Assembly (NCBI GenBank): GCA_964504595.1
Contig: CAZDEE010000003.1
Span: 41,518 to 105,517, forward strand
Direction of reading: 5' to 3'
DNA length: 64,000 nt
Source: CAG-826 sp964504595
GTDB taxonomy: Bacteria; Bacillota_I; Bacilli_A; RFN20; CAG-826
Shown here: piece by piece, positions 16,745-26,593 of the stretch
Layout: the number at the start of each line of letters is the position of its first letter
How positions within the stretch are numbered: the first letter of the stretch is position 1
Translations under genes and position numbers: made by a program
Notes under the pieces: generated by a model
Database searches by the model: none
What the model was told of the DNA's origin: nothing
What the model saw: only the letters and a program-made list of their open reading frames with translations

Positions 16745-18277
16745 TTATAATAATGGAGAAATAACTTTAAAAAGAAATTCAATAATTTTTCGATATAATG
16801 GTCTTTTTTTCCATTCTTCAAAAGTTATTTCTTGAGATTTCATCAATGCAGAAATATAATCTTTACTCATTTCTTTAATACTTGGATCAAACATCATAAA
16901 ATGTCCGCATTCAAAATGAAGATAAAAACTACGATAATCACAATTAATTGTCCCTATAACAGCGTATTTTCCATCAATAATAAGTTCTTTTGCGTGATTG
17001 AATCCTGGCGTATATTCGTATATTTTTCCTCCCGCAACAAGAATGTCTCTATAATGGGCTCTTGTCATTGTAAATATCGCTCTTTTGTCAGGAATATGTG
17101 GTACTAAAATTCTAACATCAACACCACTAAGACACGCTCTTTCAATCGCCCCAATAAAATTATCATCAATAATAAAATAAGGTGTTGAAATATAGATGCT
17201 CTTTTGAGCGTTGGTAATCATAGATAAATATAAATCATATGCCGGATCAACCCCATTAACCGGTCCATCACAGAAAAACATATGAATTGATGAATTAACA
17301 ATATCTGTTTGCTCAGTATATTTATCCACCATTATCATTTCTGAAGTAGTCATAAACCAAATTTGTGAAAAAGATAACAATAAATTATATATTGACTCTC
17401 CTTTTATTCTTAAAGATGCATCCCGCCAATGACCATAAGGGCTATTTATATTAATATACTCATCCGCGAGATTATCTCCACCAACATATCCGATTTTTCC
17501 ATCGATAATTATTATCTTTCGATGATCACGATAATTTAATCCTGGTGTTAAGTTCTCTTTCATTGGATTATAAGCTTTTATTTTTACATGTGCAAATTCT
17601 TTTAAACGTTCAAAATCACTTTTTGGTTTTCTAAATTTAGAGCCAATATCATCATACAATAATTTAATTTCTACGCCTTCTGTAGCTTTTTGAAATAGAA
17701 TCTCTTTTATCTCGTCCCACAATTGTCCTTTACTAATAATAAATGTTTCAATAAAAATATATTTTTTCGCAGATTTTAAATCTTCAATAAGTTGCTTATG
17801 TTTCTCTTCAATTTGGCCATAAAAAGTAGTTTCAGTATTTTGATAAGCTTGAAATCCAGTTAGCCTATTAACTAACGCTAAATGCTTATATCCCACTTCA
17901 TCTACAGTCTTCAAATTATCAAGAACATCATTTTTCTTAATATATATCTCTAAAGATTCAGAAACTTTTTTATATTTTCTTTTTGGAAGCATTCTTCCAT
18001 TACCGAATAATAAAAATATTAATGTTCCACTTAACGGCATGATTAAAAATGTAATAATCCATGTTAATTTATAATTACTATTTGACTTTTTGCTATAAAG
18101 ATAAAATGAACAAATAAATCCAATTAGTCTTACTAACAAGAAAACCCATGTAGTATTCAAATACGCAACTAAAATTACATAATATAAATATATTTCAGAA
18201 AAAACAAAAATCGCTGACAAAATTGATATCAGTAATATTCTTGTAATAGAAATTCCTTTTTTACCCGCTCTTTTCAT
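16745..18277 (-). CDS. cls: Cardiolipin synthase
   Basis: 510 residues. Two N-terminal membrane helices (about 10-60) and a third hydrophobic stretch (72-92) precede two phospholipase-D HKD motifs, the first at 252 ('DHRKIIIIDGKIGYVGGDN') and the second near 427 ('HAKELIIDGKYAVIGTIN'). The enzyme condenses two phosphatidylglycerol molecules to cardiolipin and glycerol at the membrane. Length and layout are those of Bacillota ClsA. It has its own ribosome site and shares a terminator with CotH. Confidence 0.95.
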   Translation of the reverse strand: MKRAGKKGISITRILLISILSAIFVFSEIYLYYVILVAYLNTTWVFLLVRLIGFICSFYLYSKKSNSNYKLTWIITFLIMPLSGTLIFLLFGNGRMLPKRKYKKVSESLEIYIKKNDVLDNLKTVDEVGYKHLALVNRLTGFQAYQNTETTFYGQIEEKHKQLIEDLKSAKKYIFIETFIISKGQLWDEIKEILFQKATEGVEIKLLYDDIGSKFRKPKSDFERLKEFAHVKIKAYNPMKENLTPGLNYRDHRKIIIIDGKIGYVGGDNLADEYININSPYGHWRDASLRIKGESIYNLLLSFSQIWFMTTSEMIMVDKYTEQTDIVNSSIHMFFCDGPVNGVDPAYDLYLSMITNAQKSIYISTPYFIIDDNFIGAIERACLSGVDVRILVPHIPDKRAIFTMTRAHYRDILVAGGKIYEYTPGFNHAKELIIDGKYAVIGTINCDYRSFYLHFECGHFMMFDPSIKEMSKDYISALMKSQEITFEEWKKRPLYRKIIEFLFKVISPLL

Positions 18278-18319
18278 ATACTACCTCTCTTTTATTATTT
18301 ATCAATTTAAAATATATAT

Positions 18320-19492
18320 TTATTTTAAATCACTTACAAATTTCAAACTTGTTCCGAAACACCACATAAGATTAAATCCACCACATAAACCATCATTATC
18401 AAGTGTTTCGCCAAGAATATAAACATTGTTTTCAATTTTAGATTCAAAATTATCTTTAATTTGCGTAATATCAACTCCGCCTATTGTAACTTGTGATGAT
18501 TTAAAAGAATATAATGAATCATAATCAAACACTAGATTTTTAACACATTCCGTGACTCTTTTTGTTTCCTCAATATTTTTCTTTCCTTTAGTCAAAGTAT
18601 AAGCTTCAATGTATCTAGCCATCGGCGTTATTAAAGAACCATCTAAATATGGATAACCATTTTCGCTCTTTTTCATCCATAATTCAAATAATTCTTCTTG
18701 GCTTAATTGAGGAAATAAATCTAATGAAATACTATAATTTCCTTTAATATCATTTCTAGCAATAATTGAGCTACAATTCATAATCGCAATTCCGCTTAAT
18801 CCATCTTCTTTAAATAATACTTCGCCCTTTTCTTGATATATTTTTTTATCTTCTTTATATAAAGAAACTAAGCATTTTACTTTATTTCCTTTTAAATATT
18901 CAACATCTTGTTTTACTTTTATCGGCGATAATCCTGGATATAAAGGCGATATTCTATATCCATGACTTTCTAAAATATTAAAGATACTTCCATTTGACCC
19001 ATGAACAGGACTGGATTTTCCACCACAAGCAATAACTAATTTATCAACATCTATTTTGCCATTGCTAGTAAAAACTACTATTTTATTATTATCTAAAGAA
19101 TAACCTTTAAATTCTGTCTTTGTGCAAATAGTAATATTTTCTTTCTTTAAATGATACATAAAAACATCCATAACTGTTTTTGAAGATTCTGTATAAGGAT
19201 ATCCAAGATTTCCTTCAAATTTGGTATCTAATCCTAAATAGTTTAACGTTTTTATTATATCAACATTATCAAAAACCATCTTTGCTTTTTCTTTATTACG
19301 ATAAGAATTATATAAATCATTACCATGAATACTATTAAATAAATTGCAGCGACCATTTCCAGAAACATATATTTTCTTACCTATTCGTTCTTCTTTTTCA
19401 ATGATCATAACTTCAAATTTCGGATTATTCTTTTTAAGCATAATCGCGCTTAATATTCCTGAAGGTCCTCCTCCAATAATAGCCACTTTCAT
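18320..19492 (-). CDS. BaiN/HI0933-like FAD-dependent oxidoreductase
   Basis: 390 residues. The N-terminal Rossmann loop 'IGGGPSGILSAI' (5-16) and 'IEKEERIGKKIYVSGNGRCNLFN' (from about 31) are the family signature. 'VIACGGKSSP' lies in the middle and the closing 'GGFNLMWCFGTS' FAD-contact motif is at the C-terminus. Members include the bile-acid flavoenzyme BaiN, but most have no assigned substrate. It starts 17 bp after a ribosome site and is probably monocistronic. Assignment to bile-acid metabolism is not supported by its neighbours. Confidence 0.88.
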   Translation of the reverse strand: MKVAIIGGGPSGILSAIMLKKNNPKFEVMIIEKEERIGKKIYVSGNGRCNLFNSIHGNDLYNSYRNKEKAKMVFDNVDIIKTLNYLGLDTKFEGNLGYPYTESSKTVMDVFMYHLKKENITICTKTEFKGYSLDNNKIVVFTSNGKIDVDKLVIACGGKSSPVHGSNGSIFNILESHGYRISPLYPGLSPIKVKQDVEYLKGNKVKCLVSLYKEDKKIYQEKGEVLFKEDGLSGIAIMNCSSIIARNDIKGNYSISLDLFPQLSQEELFELWMKKSENGYPYLDGSLITPMARYIEAYTLTKGKKNIEETKRVTECVKNLVFDYDSLYSFKSSQVTIGGVDITQIKDNFESKIENNVYILGETLDNDGLCGGFNLMWCFGTSLKFVSDLK

Positions 19493-19682
19493 TTTACTAA
19501 ATCCACTCCTTTCTTTTTTGTCTTAAAACAATGTAAATGCTAATTAAAAAGTTTCTTAACATCATGATTATTATAATCTATTTTTATTAATTTTTTAATA
19601 ATTGAACCACTCTAGTTTATTAAATTATACAAATAAATAATTTCATATTCATTTTCATAAAATTAAAAAGTTTTAATTATAT

Positions 19683-19715
19683 AAAAAGAGTCAAATCATG
19701 ATTGATAGACCCTTT
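19683..19715 (-). terminator. Terminator of the beta-helix lipoprotein
   Basis: On the minus strand an 8-bp stem (19708-19715 with 19685-19692, one G.U) extends through the inner bases and ends in a T run. Confidence 0.65.
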
Positions 19716-19786
19716 AAATGTTATTTGATTATGATATAACAAATACAGAAATGTATAATTTACGATAAAAAGAATTAAAATAATTT

Positions 19787-21886
19787 TTATTTATAAGTTA
19801 CTGCGGAACTTGATTGAGTCCATGTATAAGATGTTGATTCATTACTAATAGTATAAGAATTATTCAGTTTAAAAGAATCACTACACACAAGTAAATTTGT
19901 ATATGACATTTTTAAAACAAAAGAAATATCTGTATTACTTATGCTATATGTTCCCGCAGTAAAGGAATACTTACTAGTAGAATTTCCACCCCATCCTCTA
20001 GGTCCTCCTGGTCCTCCACCCATAGATGAAGTAGAACCAAATAAAACATAATTAATTGTAGATGACGAAGGTGTCGTACATACAGAACCCGCAGCAACAA
20101 AAGTTCCTCCAGTCATAGTCATTCTTCCATCAATATCCAAAGCTGAAGCCATTCCAGATGAAGACCCGCCTTTAGCAATAATAACTCCGCCTTTTTGAAC
20201 ATAATCACCATTTGAATCTATCGCATCAGTATCTCCATTTCCAACTTCCGATTCAAGATATCCACCTTCTATTTGAATAAGAATACTTAAATCACCTTTT
20301 TGTGCGTTCAATCCATCATCACTTGCATATATTTTATGAGTACCACCCTTAATATATATCTGATTAGCTTCTAAACCCTCATGTGATTCACTAATATTAA
20401 CATTACCATCATTAATTACTAACATATGATCGGCATGAATGCCATCATCGCTACTTATAATATTAATATTTCCACCATCTATAGTAATATTTCCAATTCC
20501 AGTGTTACCATTTTCTAAATTTTCCCCTCTTGTACAATGGATACCATCATCATGAGTTTCAATTACAATATTACCTCCATTAATAGAAATGTTATTATAT
20601 GCGTTGATACCTTTTGCAGAATGTTCACTTTTATTTTGATTACCACTTTCCATTCCGCCTCCAAAAGATGAAGCTTGATATATCGACCAATTGCCACTTA
20701 ATACACCACTACTATCTTTAGTAATCGTATAAGTATCGTTGTTAGTATTTATTTTTCCTCCATCGCTTTTAGAGACATAATTATCAAATGAGTTTTCACT
20801 TTGACTATCATTAAATTTATACACTTGAACATTTTCATAATTGTTTGGAACATCAATTTTATAAACATAATATCTTTGTTCTGCTCGATAATAGTCTGCT
20901 TCTTTCCAAATATAATCATCATCACTATTATAAAAAACTGCCGCATAACGATAAGAAGAACTATAGATATTGCTTTTAATTCTTAAATAAATAAAAGAAG
21001 CATCTGCTTTAACAATATCTTCTGTATATGAAGAGTATTTGCCAGTATATAAGTTTAAACTCAAACTATCATCTTCATTATTAATAACTACATCATAAGA
21101 CGCATCAATCGCGTCTAGAGCAGAATAGATATAAATATTGCCACTTAATATCGTAATAGTTCCTTTTTGATTACCTTTAGAAGAAATATTAGAAGAAGAT
21201 GTTTTTAATCCATTTCCTCCTTTAGATATTGCTATAATATTTCCTGATTCAACAATAATGGAATCATTGGCTTTAATTGCGTTATTAACTGCGGTAACCT
21301 TTAAAGTTAAATTTTTGATATTTAAATCATCTTTAGCATGAATACCATTGTTATAAGACGAATTAACTACTAAAATACCTTTTCCTTTTAAATCAAGATC
21401 CGCTTTTGAATATATTGCGGCATTTCCAACATCTGAAGATGTTGAATCATCTTTTAAAGTTCTAGTATCATTTAATTCATTATAAGTATCTGCATTAGCT
21501 TTAATATCAACTTTATCAGCTTTTTCAACGTAAATCAAAGAATCGATTGAAGAAGTCATCGTTACCCCATTAAATAACAAATTTACTTTCTTTTCATCCG
21601 CAGAAACTCTAATTTGTCCATTATTTAATTTTCCTGAAATAGTATAATCTCCTTCTTCGACAATCGTATAGATATTTCCACTTACAGTATATCCATTAGC
21701 CACATTTGTCTCTATTTTAAAATCGCCATTATTTTCTTGATAATTGTCATCAATATTTGAAATAACACTGTTTGTTATTAACGATCCACTTGATGTTATA
21801 TAGCTATTTATATTACTATTATCACCATTGACCGAACATGCACTGATAAACAAAAATGCTAGTGGTAATATGTATTTATTTTTCAT
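19787..21886 (-). CDS. Carbohydrate-binding beta-helix lipoprotein (Cthe_2159 type)
   Basis: 699 residues. The lipoprotein signal ends 'FLFISAC' (Cys17). The rest is built of short repeats of the form 'GNI.I.S.DDGIHA' and 'LNIKNLTLKV.A..NAIKA', rich in Asp, Asn and Gly, which form a right-handed parallel beta-helix with calcium-binding Asp loops. This matches the carbohydrate-binding family typified by Clostridium thermocellum Cthe_2159, which binds polygalacturonate and cellulose. A Gly-rich 'MGGGPGGPRGWGG' loop lies near 645. It is a monocistronic surface protein. Enzyme activity is not evident. Confidence 0.8.
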   Translation of the reverse strand: MKNKYILPLAFLFISACSVNGDNSNINSYITSSGSLITNSVISNIDDNYQENNGDFKIETNVANGYTVSGNIYTIVEEGDYTISGKLNNGQIRVSADEKKVNLLFNGVTMTSSIDSLIYVEKADKVDIKANADTYNELNDTRTLKDDSTSSDVGNAAIYSKADLDLKGKGILVVNSSYNNGIHAKDDLNIKNLTLKVTAVNNAIKANDSIIVESGNIIAISKGGNGLKTSSSNISSKGNQKGTITILSGNIYIYSALDAIDASYDVVINNEDDSLSLNLYTGKYSSYTEDIVKADASFIYLRIKSNIYSSSYRYAAVFYNSDDDYIWKEADYYRAEQRYYVYKIDVPNNYENVQVYKFNDSQSENSFDNYVSKSDGGKINTNNDTYTITKDSSGVLSGNWSIYQASSFGGGMESGNQNKSEHSAKGINAYNNISINGGNIVIETHDDGIHCTRGENLENGNTGIGNITIDGGNINIISSDDGIHADHMLVINDGNVNISESHEGLEANQIYIKGGTHKIYASDDGLNAQKGDLSILIQIEGGYLESEVGNGDTDAIDSNGDYVQKGGVIIAKGGSSSGMASALDIDGRMTMTGGTFVAAGSVCTTPSSSTINYVLFGSTSSMGGGPGGPRGWGGNSTSKYSFTAGTYSISNTDISFVLKMSYTNLLVCSDSFKLNNSYTISNESTSYTWTQSSSAVTYK

Positions 21887-21987
21887 TTTTTCATTCTCCT
21901 TTCATCATCAATATAATTGATAAATCTTAATAAAATGAAGCCAAAAACTAAATACATTATACACCAACTAGCAATGTTCAGTATATT

Positions 21988-22737
21988 TTATTTCTTCTTA
22001 ATAACTACGCCTAACACTGATATTAATGCAATAAAATACAGTATATTCATAGATGCTTTTCCGCATCCTTTATTGCTATTAACTTCGTTAGAAATATTTT
22101 GACTAACCGATATATTTTTTACTTCAACTGAAAGTGTTTTATTTCCGTAAGTATATGTTCCTACAACTTTAGTATCAGAAACCGACAATTTATTTGGGCT
22201 CCAAACTATTTCAGAAGTAACATTTTCAATATCACCATTACTAAATTCCGCAAGAACTCTTAATCCAGTTGAATCAAAAGTTTCTCCCTCATAATATGAT
22301 AATTTTGCTAAAGAACCTTCAACACTTAAATTAACTAATGTCTTTTCTGTTGGAATTGGAGTTGGATCTGGGTCTGGATCCGGGGTAGGATCTGGATTAA
22401 CAGATGATTTAGATATTCTATATAAATTAATATCTTCTTGTGAGGATTTATAAGTCGTAAATCTTGGACTATTTTTATTGTATTGAAGTGTTCCACATCC
22501 ACTTTTTGTACTTTCGATTGTTGCTACACCAGAAGATATAGAAATACTCCAAGTATTTGTTCCTTCTATGAAAGATAGCTTCTTTTCACTTGTAACTCCT
22601 AATTTATTACCTTGATTAGAAAACGTCCAACCACTTTGATTACCTTCTAACGTAAATACAAGACCATTAGAATAATCTTCAATTTTTTGTTTATCCGCAG
22701 AGAACGTTGCTTTTTTTACTTGATAAATACTTCTCAT
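21988..22737 (-). pseudogene. C-terminal part of the frameshifted secreted endonuclease
   Basis: This frame continues the protein encoded at 22691-24175 after a one-base shift at the T7 run 22711-22717 (A7 on the coding strand). Skipping one A joins 'NEKYLSS' directly to 'KKATFSADKQ' without losing a residue. It contains the second half of a beta-barrel module, a Pro-Asp spacer ('PDPTPDPDPDPTPIP'), a bacterial Ig-like domain ('SYYEGETFDSTGLRVLAEF'), and a C-terminal Cys-Gly, membrane helix and Lys3 tail that looks like a surface-sorting signal. It is listed separately because the frame is broken as sequenced. It could be rescued by slippage. Confidence 0.6.
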
Positions 22738-24175
22738 TTAATTCACCTGCGACAACATTACCTTCTTTATAAGCAATAACTACTTTGTCTCCTGTTTTTA
22801 ATTCTGAAGTATCATTAATCAATACACATCCATCAGGTTGTACTTTTTCATTAACAGTAATTCCACTATATGTAGTTTTAATACTTCCATATTTTGCTAT
22901 AACTGAAGTACTACCTTTTGAAAGAGTTTTATTTGAAGTAACACCATCAAGCCATTCAATATTTGAATTTGAAACAACTGAAGTGGTATTATCACTATAT
23001 TTTGCAGTTACAGTTAATCCCTTTGGATCAAATTTATCTCCTTCTTCATAAACTGTTTTAACAGGAGTACCAGAAATAGAAATAGATTTAACATCTCTAA
23101 CAACGATATTAGCCTCACCTCGAACTGAAGAATCAAGAGAAGATATCGCACTGATTGTTGTAGTTCCTTCTGATATTCCCTTAACTACACCCGAAGAAAC
23201 ACTTGCGACCGATGGATTTGAAGAAACCCAAGTAACGCTAGAAGAAGCATTTGAAGGAGTAACATTTACATTTAAAGTCAAAGAACTTCCGACATTAATC
23301 GTTGAATTAGCTGGAGATAATGTCAAACTTGTTGGTGGGTCTTTCTTAAGTACTTTGCTACAAACATTCTTCGTATTTTCATTATAATCGCCCCATATTT
23401 TACACGCTAAAGATCGATCATCAATAAATGGATTACGATTTCCTTGAATATCTTCAGCACCTTCATTTCTTCTTATTTCAGTATCATCAACAGGATATTC
23501 TAAATTCCATTTCAATAAATCAGAAAGTTTTCCCATTGTTTTATTGCCAGTTTTATCGTTTGATAAATCAACTAAAGACAATTGTGAATTAGCTACAACT
23601 CCATAAAAAATAATTCTTGCAGCATCTCCACGATATCTTTCTGTCATGCCATCAGCATAAGGATCCCATCCTGATTGACTTGTGCCACCTTCAACATAGA
23701 ACGCATTTCCCCTACTAGAATTATCCGCAGTAAGAGTAGGACGAATAATATGAATATCAGCTTCAATTAAATTTCCTCCTCTTGAATTAGGCCAAACATG
23801 TTCTCTATTCATTTGTCCTTTGCTAGCGTATGTTCCTCTATAATAAGCAACATATTGAGATCTATTATTAGGATTATAATCAGTTTTATTATAATAATCC
23901 CATAAATTACTATATCCAACCGTTTTCTTTCTTTTGGTGGAATTCAATTTCCTTAATGCACTTAAAAGAGAATCACCAGTTAAAGAAGAACTAATAGATG
24001 AATAATATTCTTTTGCGGTTTGATCGGTATTAATCGGATCTCCTTCTAAACCTTCATTTAATGATTCAGCCGCTTCAACTACTTTAACACCACTTTCATG
24101 ATTGTTAATTAAGCCAAGAGAAATACTCATTACCATTAGTAATGTCGATATAATCACTTTGTTTCTTTTTTTCAT
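22691..24175 (-). CDS. Secreted endonuclease I with Ig-like domains, frameshifted at its 3' end
   Basis: 494 residues in this frame. A Sec signal peptide (1-36, cleaved after 'KVVEAAES'-type residues) is followed by an EndA/NucM nuclease domain (about 50-270) with the active-site 'NREHVWPNSRGG' at 123-134. Then come a BIG2-type Ig domain (about 285-365), a second Ig-like domain ('VYEEGDKFDPKGLTVTAKY', about 370-440), and the start of a further module that breaks at residue 494. The natural protein would be about 730 residues with the 21988-22710 segment. It degrades extracellular DNA, providing nutrients or remodelling biofilm. The nuclease domain itself is intact. Confidence 0.82.
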   Translation of the reverse strand: MKKRNKVIISTLLMVMSISLGLINNHESGVKVVEAAESLNEGLEGDPINTDQTAKEYYSSISSSLTGDSLLSALRKLNSTKRKKTVGYSNLWDYYNKTDYNPNNRSQYVAYYRGTYASKGQMNREHVWPNSRGGNLIEADIHIIRPTLTADNSSRGNAFYVEGGTSQSGWDPYADGMTERYRGDAARIIFYGVVANSQLSLVDLSNDKTGNKTMGKLSDLLKWNLEYPVDDTEIRRNEGAEDIQGNRNPFIDDRSLACKIWGDYNENTKNVCSKVLKKDPPTSLTLSPANSTINVGSSLTLNVNVTPSNASSSVTWVSSNPSVASVSSGVVKGISEGTTTISAISSLDSSVRGEANIVVRDVKSISISGTPVKTVYEEGDKFDPKGLTVTAKYSDNTTSVVSNSNIEWLDGVTSNKTLSKGSTSVIAKYGSIKTTYSGITVNEKVQPDGCVLINDTSELKTGDKVVIAYKEGNVVAGELNEKYLSSKKSNVLCG

Positions 24176-24369
24176 AAATACTCCTTCATTTTTTCCATAA
24201 AGACCTTATCTTTAGTTCTTAAATAGTATACCATATATAAAACTTTAATTATACAAAAAGTGAATTTAACTAATGTAACCACTTACAAACACATAATTAT
24301 TGAAAGTTTTGAAAAAATTAGTTACGATAACCTTGTTTTTAAATAAATTAATTAAGCGAGGATAAACTA

Positions 24370-24837
24370 ATGAGTACAGTTCATGTTATGGTCGGAATTC
24401 CTGGTTCAGGTAAATCAACTTATAGCCGCACAATTTTACAAGTAGAACTAAATTGTTTAATAGTAACAAGTGATGGTATTAGACAAGAGCATCCAGATTG
24501 GGATGAACCTACCGTTTGGAAAGAAGTCTATCAAAGAATCGCTAACGAATTAATAGCAAATCATGATGTTATCTTTGATGCAACAAGCTGTACTCCAAGA
24601 GTTAGAGCCCGTCTTTTCGAAAATCTTAATAATTTAATTCCTAATGTAGAATATAAAGTTGGAGCGTACTATTTTCCAACGCCAAAAGAAATTTGTTACG
24701 AACGTATAGAAAAAAGAAATCAAGTAGTGGGCGAACACTTTTTCCCTCTTGATGCCTTAGAAAAATACGCTACAACAATCGTTGAGCCAACTTTAGAAGA
24801 AGGCTATTCTTTTATTAAAACAATAATCGCTTATTAA
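24370..24837 (+). CDS. P-loop kinase-like ATPase
   Basis: 155 residues. The Walker A motif 'GIPGSGKST' (9-17) and 'VIFDATSCTPRVRARLFENL' (about 68-87) are as in the polynucleotide-kinase/zeta-toxin-like AAA_33 family, with 'ERIEKRN' as the LID arginines near 115. These small kinases phosphorylate nucleic-acid ends or small molecules; the substrate is unknown here. It converges with the YolD-like gene and overlaps its stop codon by 4 bp. A GAGGAT ribosome site lies upstream. Confidence 0.75.
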   Translation: MSTVHVMVGIPGSGKSTYSRTILQVELNCLIVTSDGIRQEHPDWDEPTVWKEVYQRIANELIANHDVIFDATSCTPRVRARLFENLNNLIPNVEYKVGAYYFPTPKEICYERIEKRNQVVGEHFFPLDALEKYATTIVEPTLEEGYSFIKTIIAY

Positions 24838-25181
24838 TCAATAAATTCATCAAATCCATGTATTTCTGCACCAGTTATTGAATAAATATTTTTAAATTCA
24901 ATCGCAGTTTTAACTATACGTAATATTTTACTTGTTTTATCAATGCTAGAAACAACGCCTTCGCATTCTAAATATTCATCATCACAATAATATACAACCT
25001 TAATAATCATTCCTTTTTTTATTTGATTTAATTTATAAGATAATTCTTCTCCACTTTCAACAGAAAGGTGTTTTTTTGCTACAGAAACCTTCTCTCTTTT
25101 TCTAAGTTCCGCTTTAAATCCTTTCAAAGTATCAAATGGAAGAAATTGTTTCGCGCGTTCATTCACTATTATGCCCTCCAA
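24834..25181 (-). CDS. YolD-like protein
   Basis: 115 residues. 'NERAKQFLPFDTLKGFKAELRKREK' (in two halves, from residue 7) is the hallmark of YolD-like proteins, followed by a small beta-barrel ('GMIIKVVYYCDDEYLECEGVV'). The start overlaps the end of the Y-family polymerase gene by 23 bp, so translation is coupled. YolD-like proteins accompany UvrX/ImuB-type polymerases in Bacillota and phages and may modulate them. It could begin at a later codon, but the overlap favours the annotated ATG. Confidence 0.8.
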   Translation of the reverse strand: MEGIIVNERAKQFLPFDTLKGFKAELRKREKVSVAKKHLSVESGEELSYKLNQIKKGMIIKVVYYCDDEYLECEGVVSSIDKTSKILRIVKTAIEFKNIYSITGAEIHGFDEFID

Positions 25182-26418
25182 TTAATTTATTTCTTTTTAT
25201 CGTTGTGGCTTTCTTTTCTAAATCCATTCCTTTAAAAATAGAGTTTTTACCATATTTTTTCTTAATTTGAATAATTGTTTCTTGTACTCTTTTTTCTTTT
25301 ACTAATTGTTCTGTATCGGTTAATAAATCATATGTTTCATACACTTCATCAACAACATTTCCAAAACCAATATTAATTTTTCTTATCATATGTCTTGGAT
25401 TTGTCGTTTTATAAAACAAATTTAAAAAAGCATCCTTAAGATTTTTATATGAATTTGTATATCCATCTAATTTCATTCTTCCCCCTGTTGGTTTAATAAC
25501 ATCTTTTGAATATCCAATGTTTAAAAAAATAACATTAGTCACTAAATGTTTATCAACAAGATCAAGGCATAATAAATCCGTCATTTCTTTAATTATAAGG
25601 GGAATATCTTCAAAACGATAATCTTCTGGTAGAATTTGACCAGATGATAGAGAATTACTTTTCGATTGATATTCATGAATATCTTTAATTGTGCATTCTT
25701 CTCTTCCGAAGGCATGATCAATAATAAATAAGGCATTAACACCAAATTCTTGATACAGAAGCTTTTCATTTACTTTCGTAACATCATATAAACAATAACA
25801 ATTATATTTTTCTAATCTTTTAGCAATACCTCTTCCGATATTCCATATATCTGTTATTGGCTTATGATGCCAAATATTCTTTTTAAAAGATTCTTCATCC
25901 AAATATCCCATATGATCTTCACTTTTTTTAGCCATAATATCTAAAGCTACTTTCGCTAAAAATAAGTTAGTGCCAATTCCCGCAGTCGCGCATATTCCTG
26001 TTGTTTTATAAATATCATCTATAATTTTTTTTGCTAATTCTTTTTCATTAGTTTTATATAATTTTAAATAATGTGTGATATCTAAAAAACATTCATCAAT
26101 CGAATATACATGAATATCTTCTTTGGCTATATATTTTAAATATATTGAATATATATCCGCGGAATATTTAATATATAACTTCATTCTTGGAACAGCAGTT
26201 ATATAAGATGTATTTTTCGGTATTTCAAATAACCGACACCTATTTTTAACTCCTTTTTCTTTTAAAGAAGGAGACACCGCAAGACAAATAGTTCCAGGAC
26301 CGCGAGAATCATCTGCAACTACAAGATCAGTTTTTAAAGAATCAAGTCCTCTTTCAACACATTCAACCGAGGCATAAAATGATTTTAAATCAATGCATAA
26401 GTAAATAGATTTGCTCAT
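25159..26418 (-). CDS. Y-family DNA polymerase (UvrX/DinB-like)
   Basis: 419 residues. The first catalytic acids are in 'CIDLKSFYASVECVERGLD' and the second pair in 'YSIDECFLDIT' (about 104-114), which are the Y-family palm signatures. A helix-hairpin-helix thumb follows ('IWNIGRGIAKRLEKYNC') and then a little-finger domain. Error-prone translesion synthesis is the known role. No LexA-type box was recognised in the 100 bp upstream, so SOS control is not shown. It forms a two-gene operon with the YolD-like gene, an arrangement also seen on mobile elements, although nothing else here looks mobile. Confidence 0.92.
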   Translation of the reverse strand: MSKSIYLCIDLKSFYASVECVERGLDSLKTDLVVADDSRGPGTICLAVSPSLKEKGVKNRCRLFEIPKNTSYITAVPRMKLYIKYSADIYSIYLKYIAKEDIHVYSIDECFLDITHYLKLYKTNEKELAKKIIDDIYKTTGICATAGIGTNLFLAKVALDIMAKKSEDHMGYLDEESFKKNIWHHKPITDIWNIGRGIAKRLEKYNCYCLYDVTKVNEKLLYQEFGVNALFIIDHAFGREECTIKDIHEYQSKSNSLSSGQILPEDYRFEDIPLIIKEMTDLLCLDLVDKHLVTNVIFLNIGYSKDVIKPTGGRMKLDGYTNSYKNLKDAFLNLFYKTTNPRHMIRKINIGFGNVVDEVYETYDLLTDTEQLVKEKRVQETIIQIKKKYGKNSIFKGMDLEKKATTIKRNKLIGGHNSE

Positions 26419-26545
26419 TAATATCGCCTCTTTCTTTTCTATAATTAGTATACCTTTTTTTCAACTTTTTACTTAATTATTTTAAACAAAAATAAATCGA
26501 AAAAATTATTATTAAATTAAATTAATTCTTTATTTTTTTACAAAC

Positions 26546-26571
26546 TAAAAAAATGGGATTGCTCCCATTTT
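26546..26571 (-). terminator. Terminator of the FucO-like dehydrogenase
   Basis: The stem (26563-26571 with 26550-26558, 4-base loop) is followed on the minus strand by T7. Confidence 0.8.
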
Positions 26572-26593
26572 CTATAATCAAATATTCTTTAAA

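Noticed and set aside
19344..19526. Plus-strand small frame opposite the flavoprotein start
   Set aside because: Opposite the conserved Rossmann region; no ribosome site.
25159..26418. Prophage origin for the polymerase-YolD pair
   Set aside because: The pair also occurs on phages, but no phage gene, integrase or attachment site is nearby.
26419..26520. LexA/SOS box before the Y-family polymerase
   Set aside because: No CGAAC...GTTCG-type palindrome is present.
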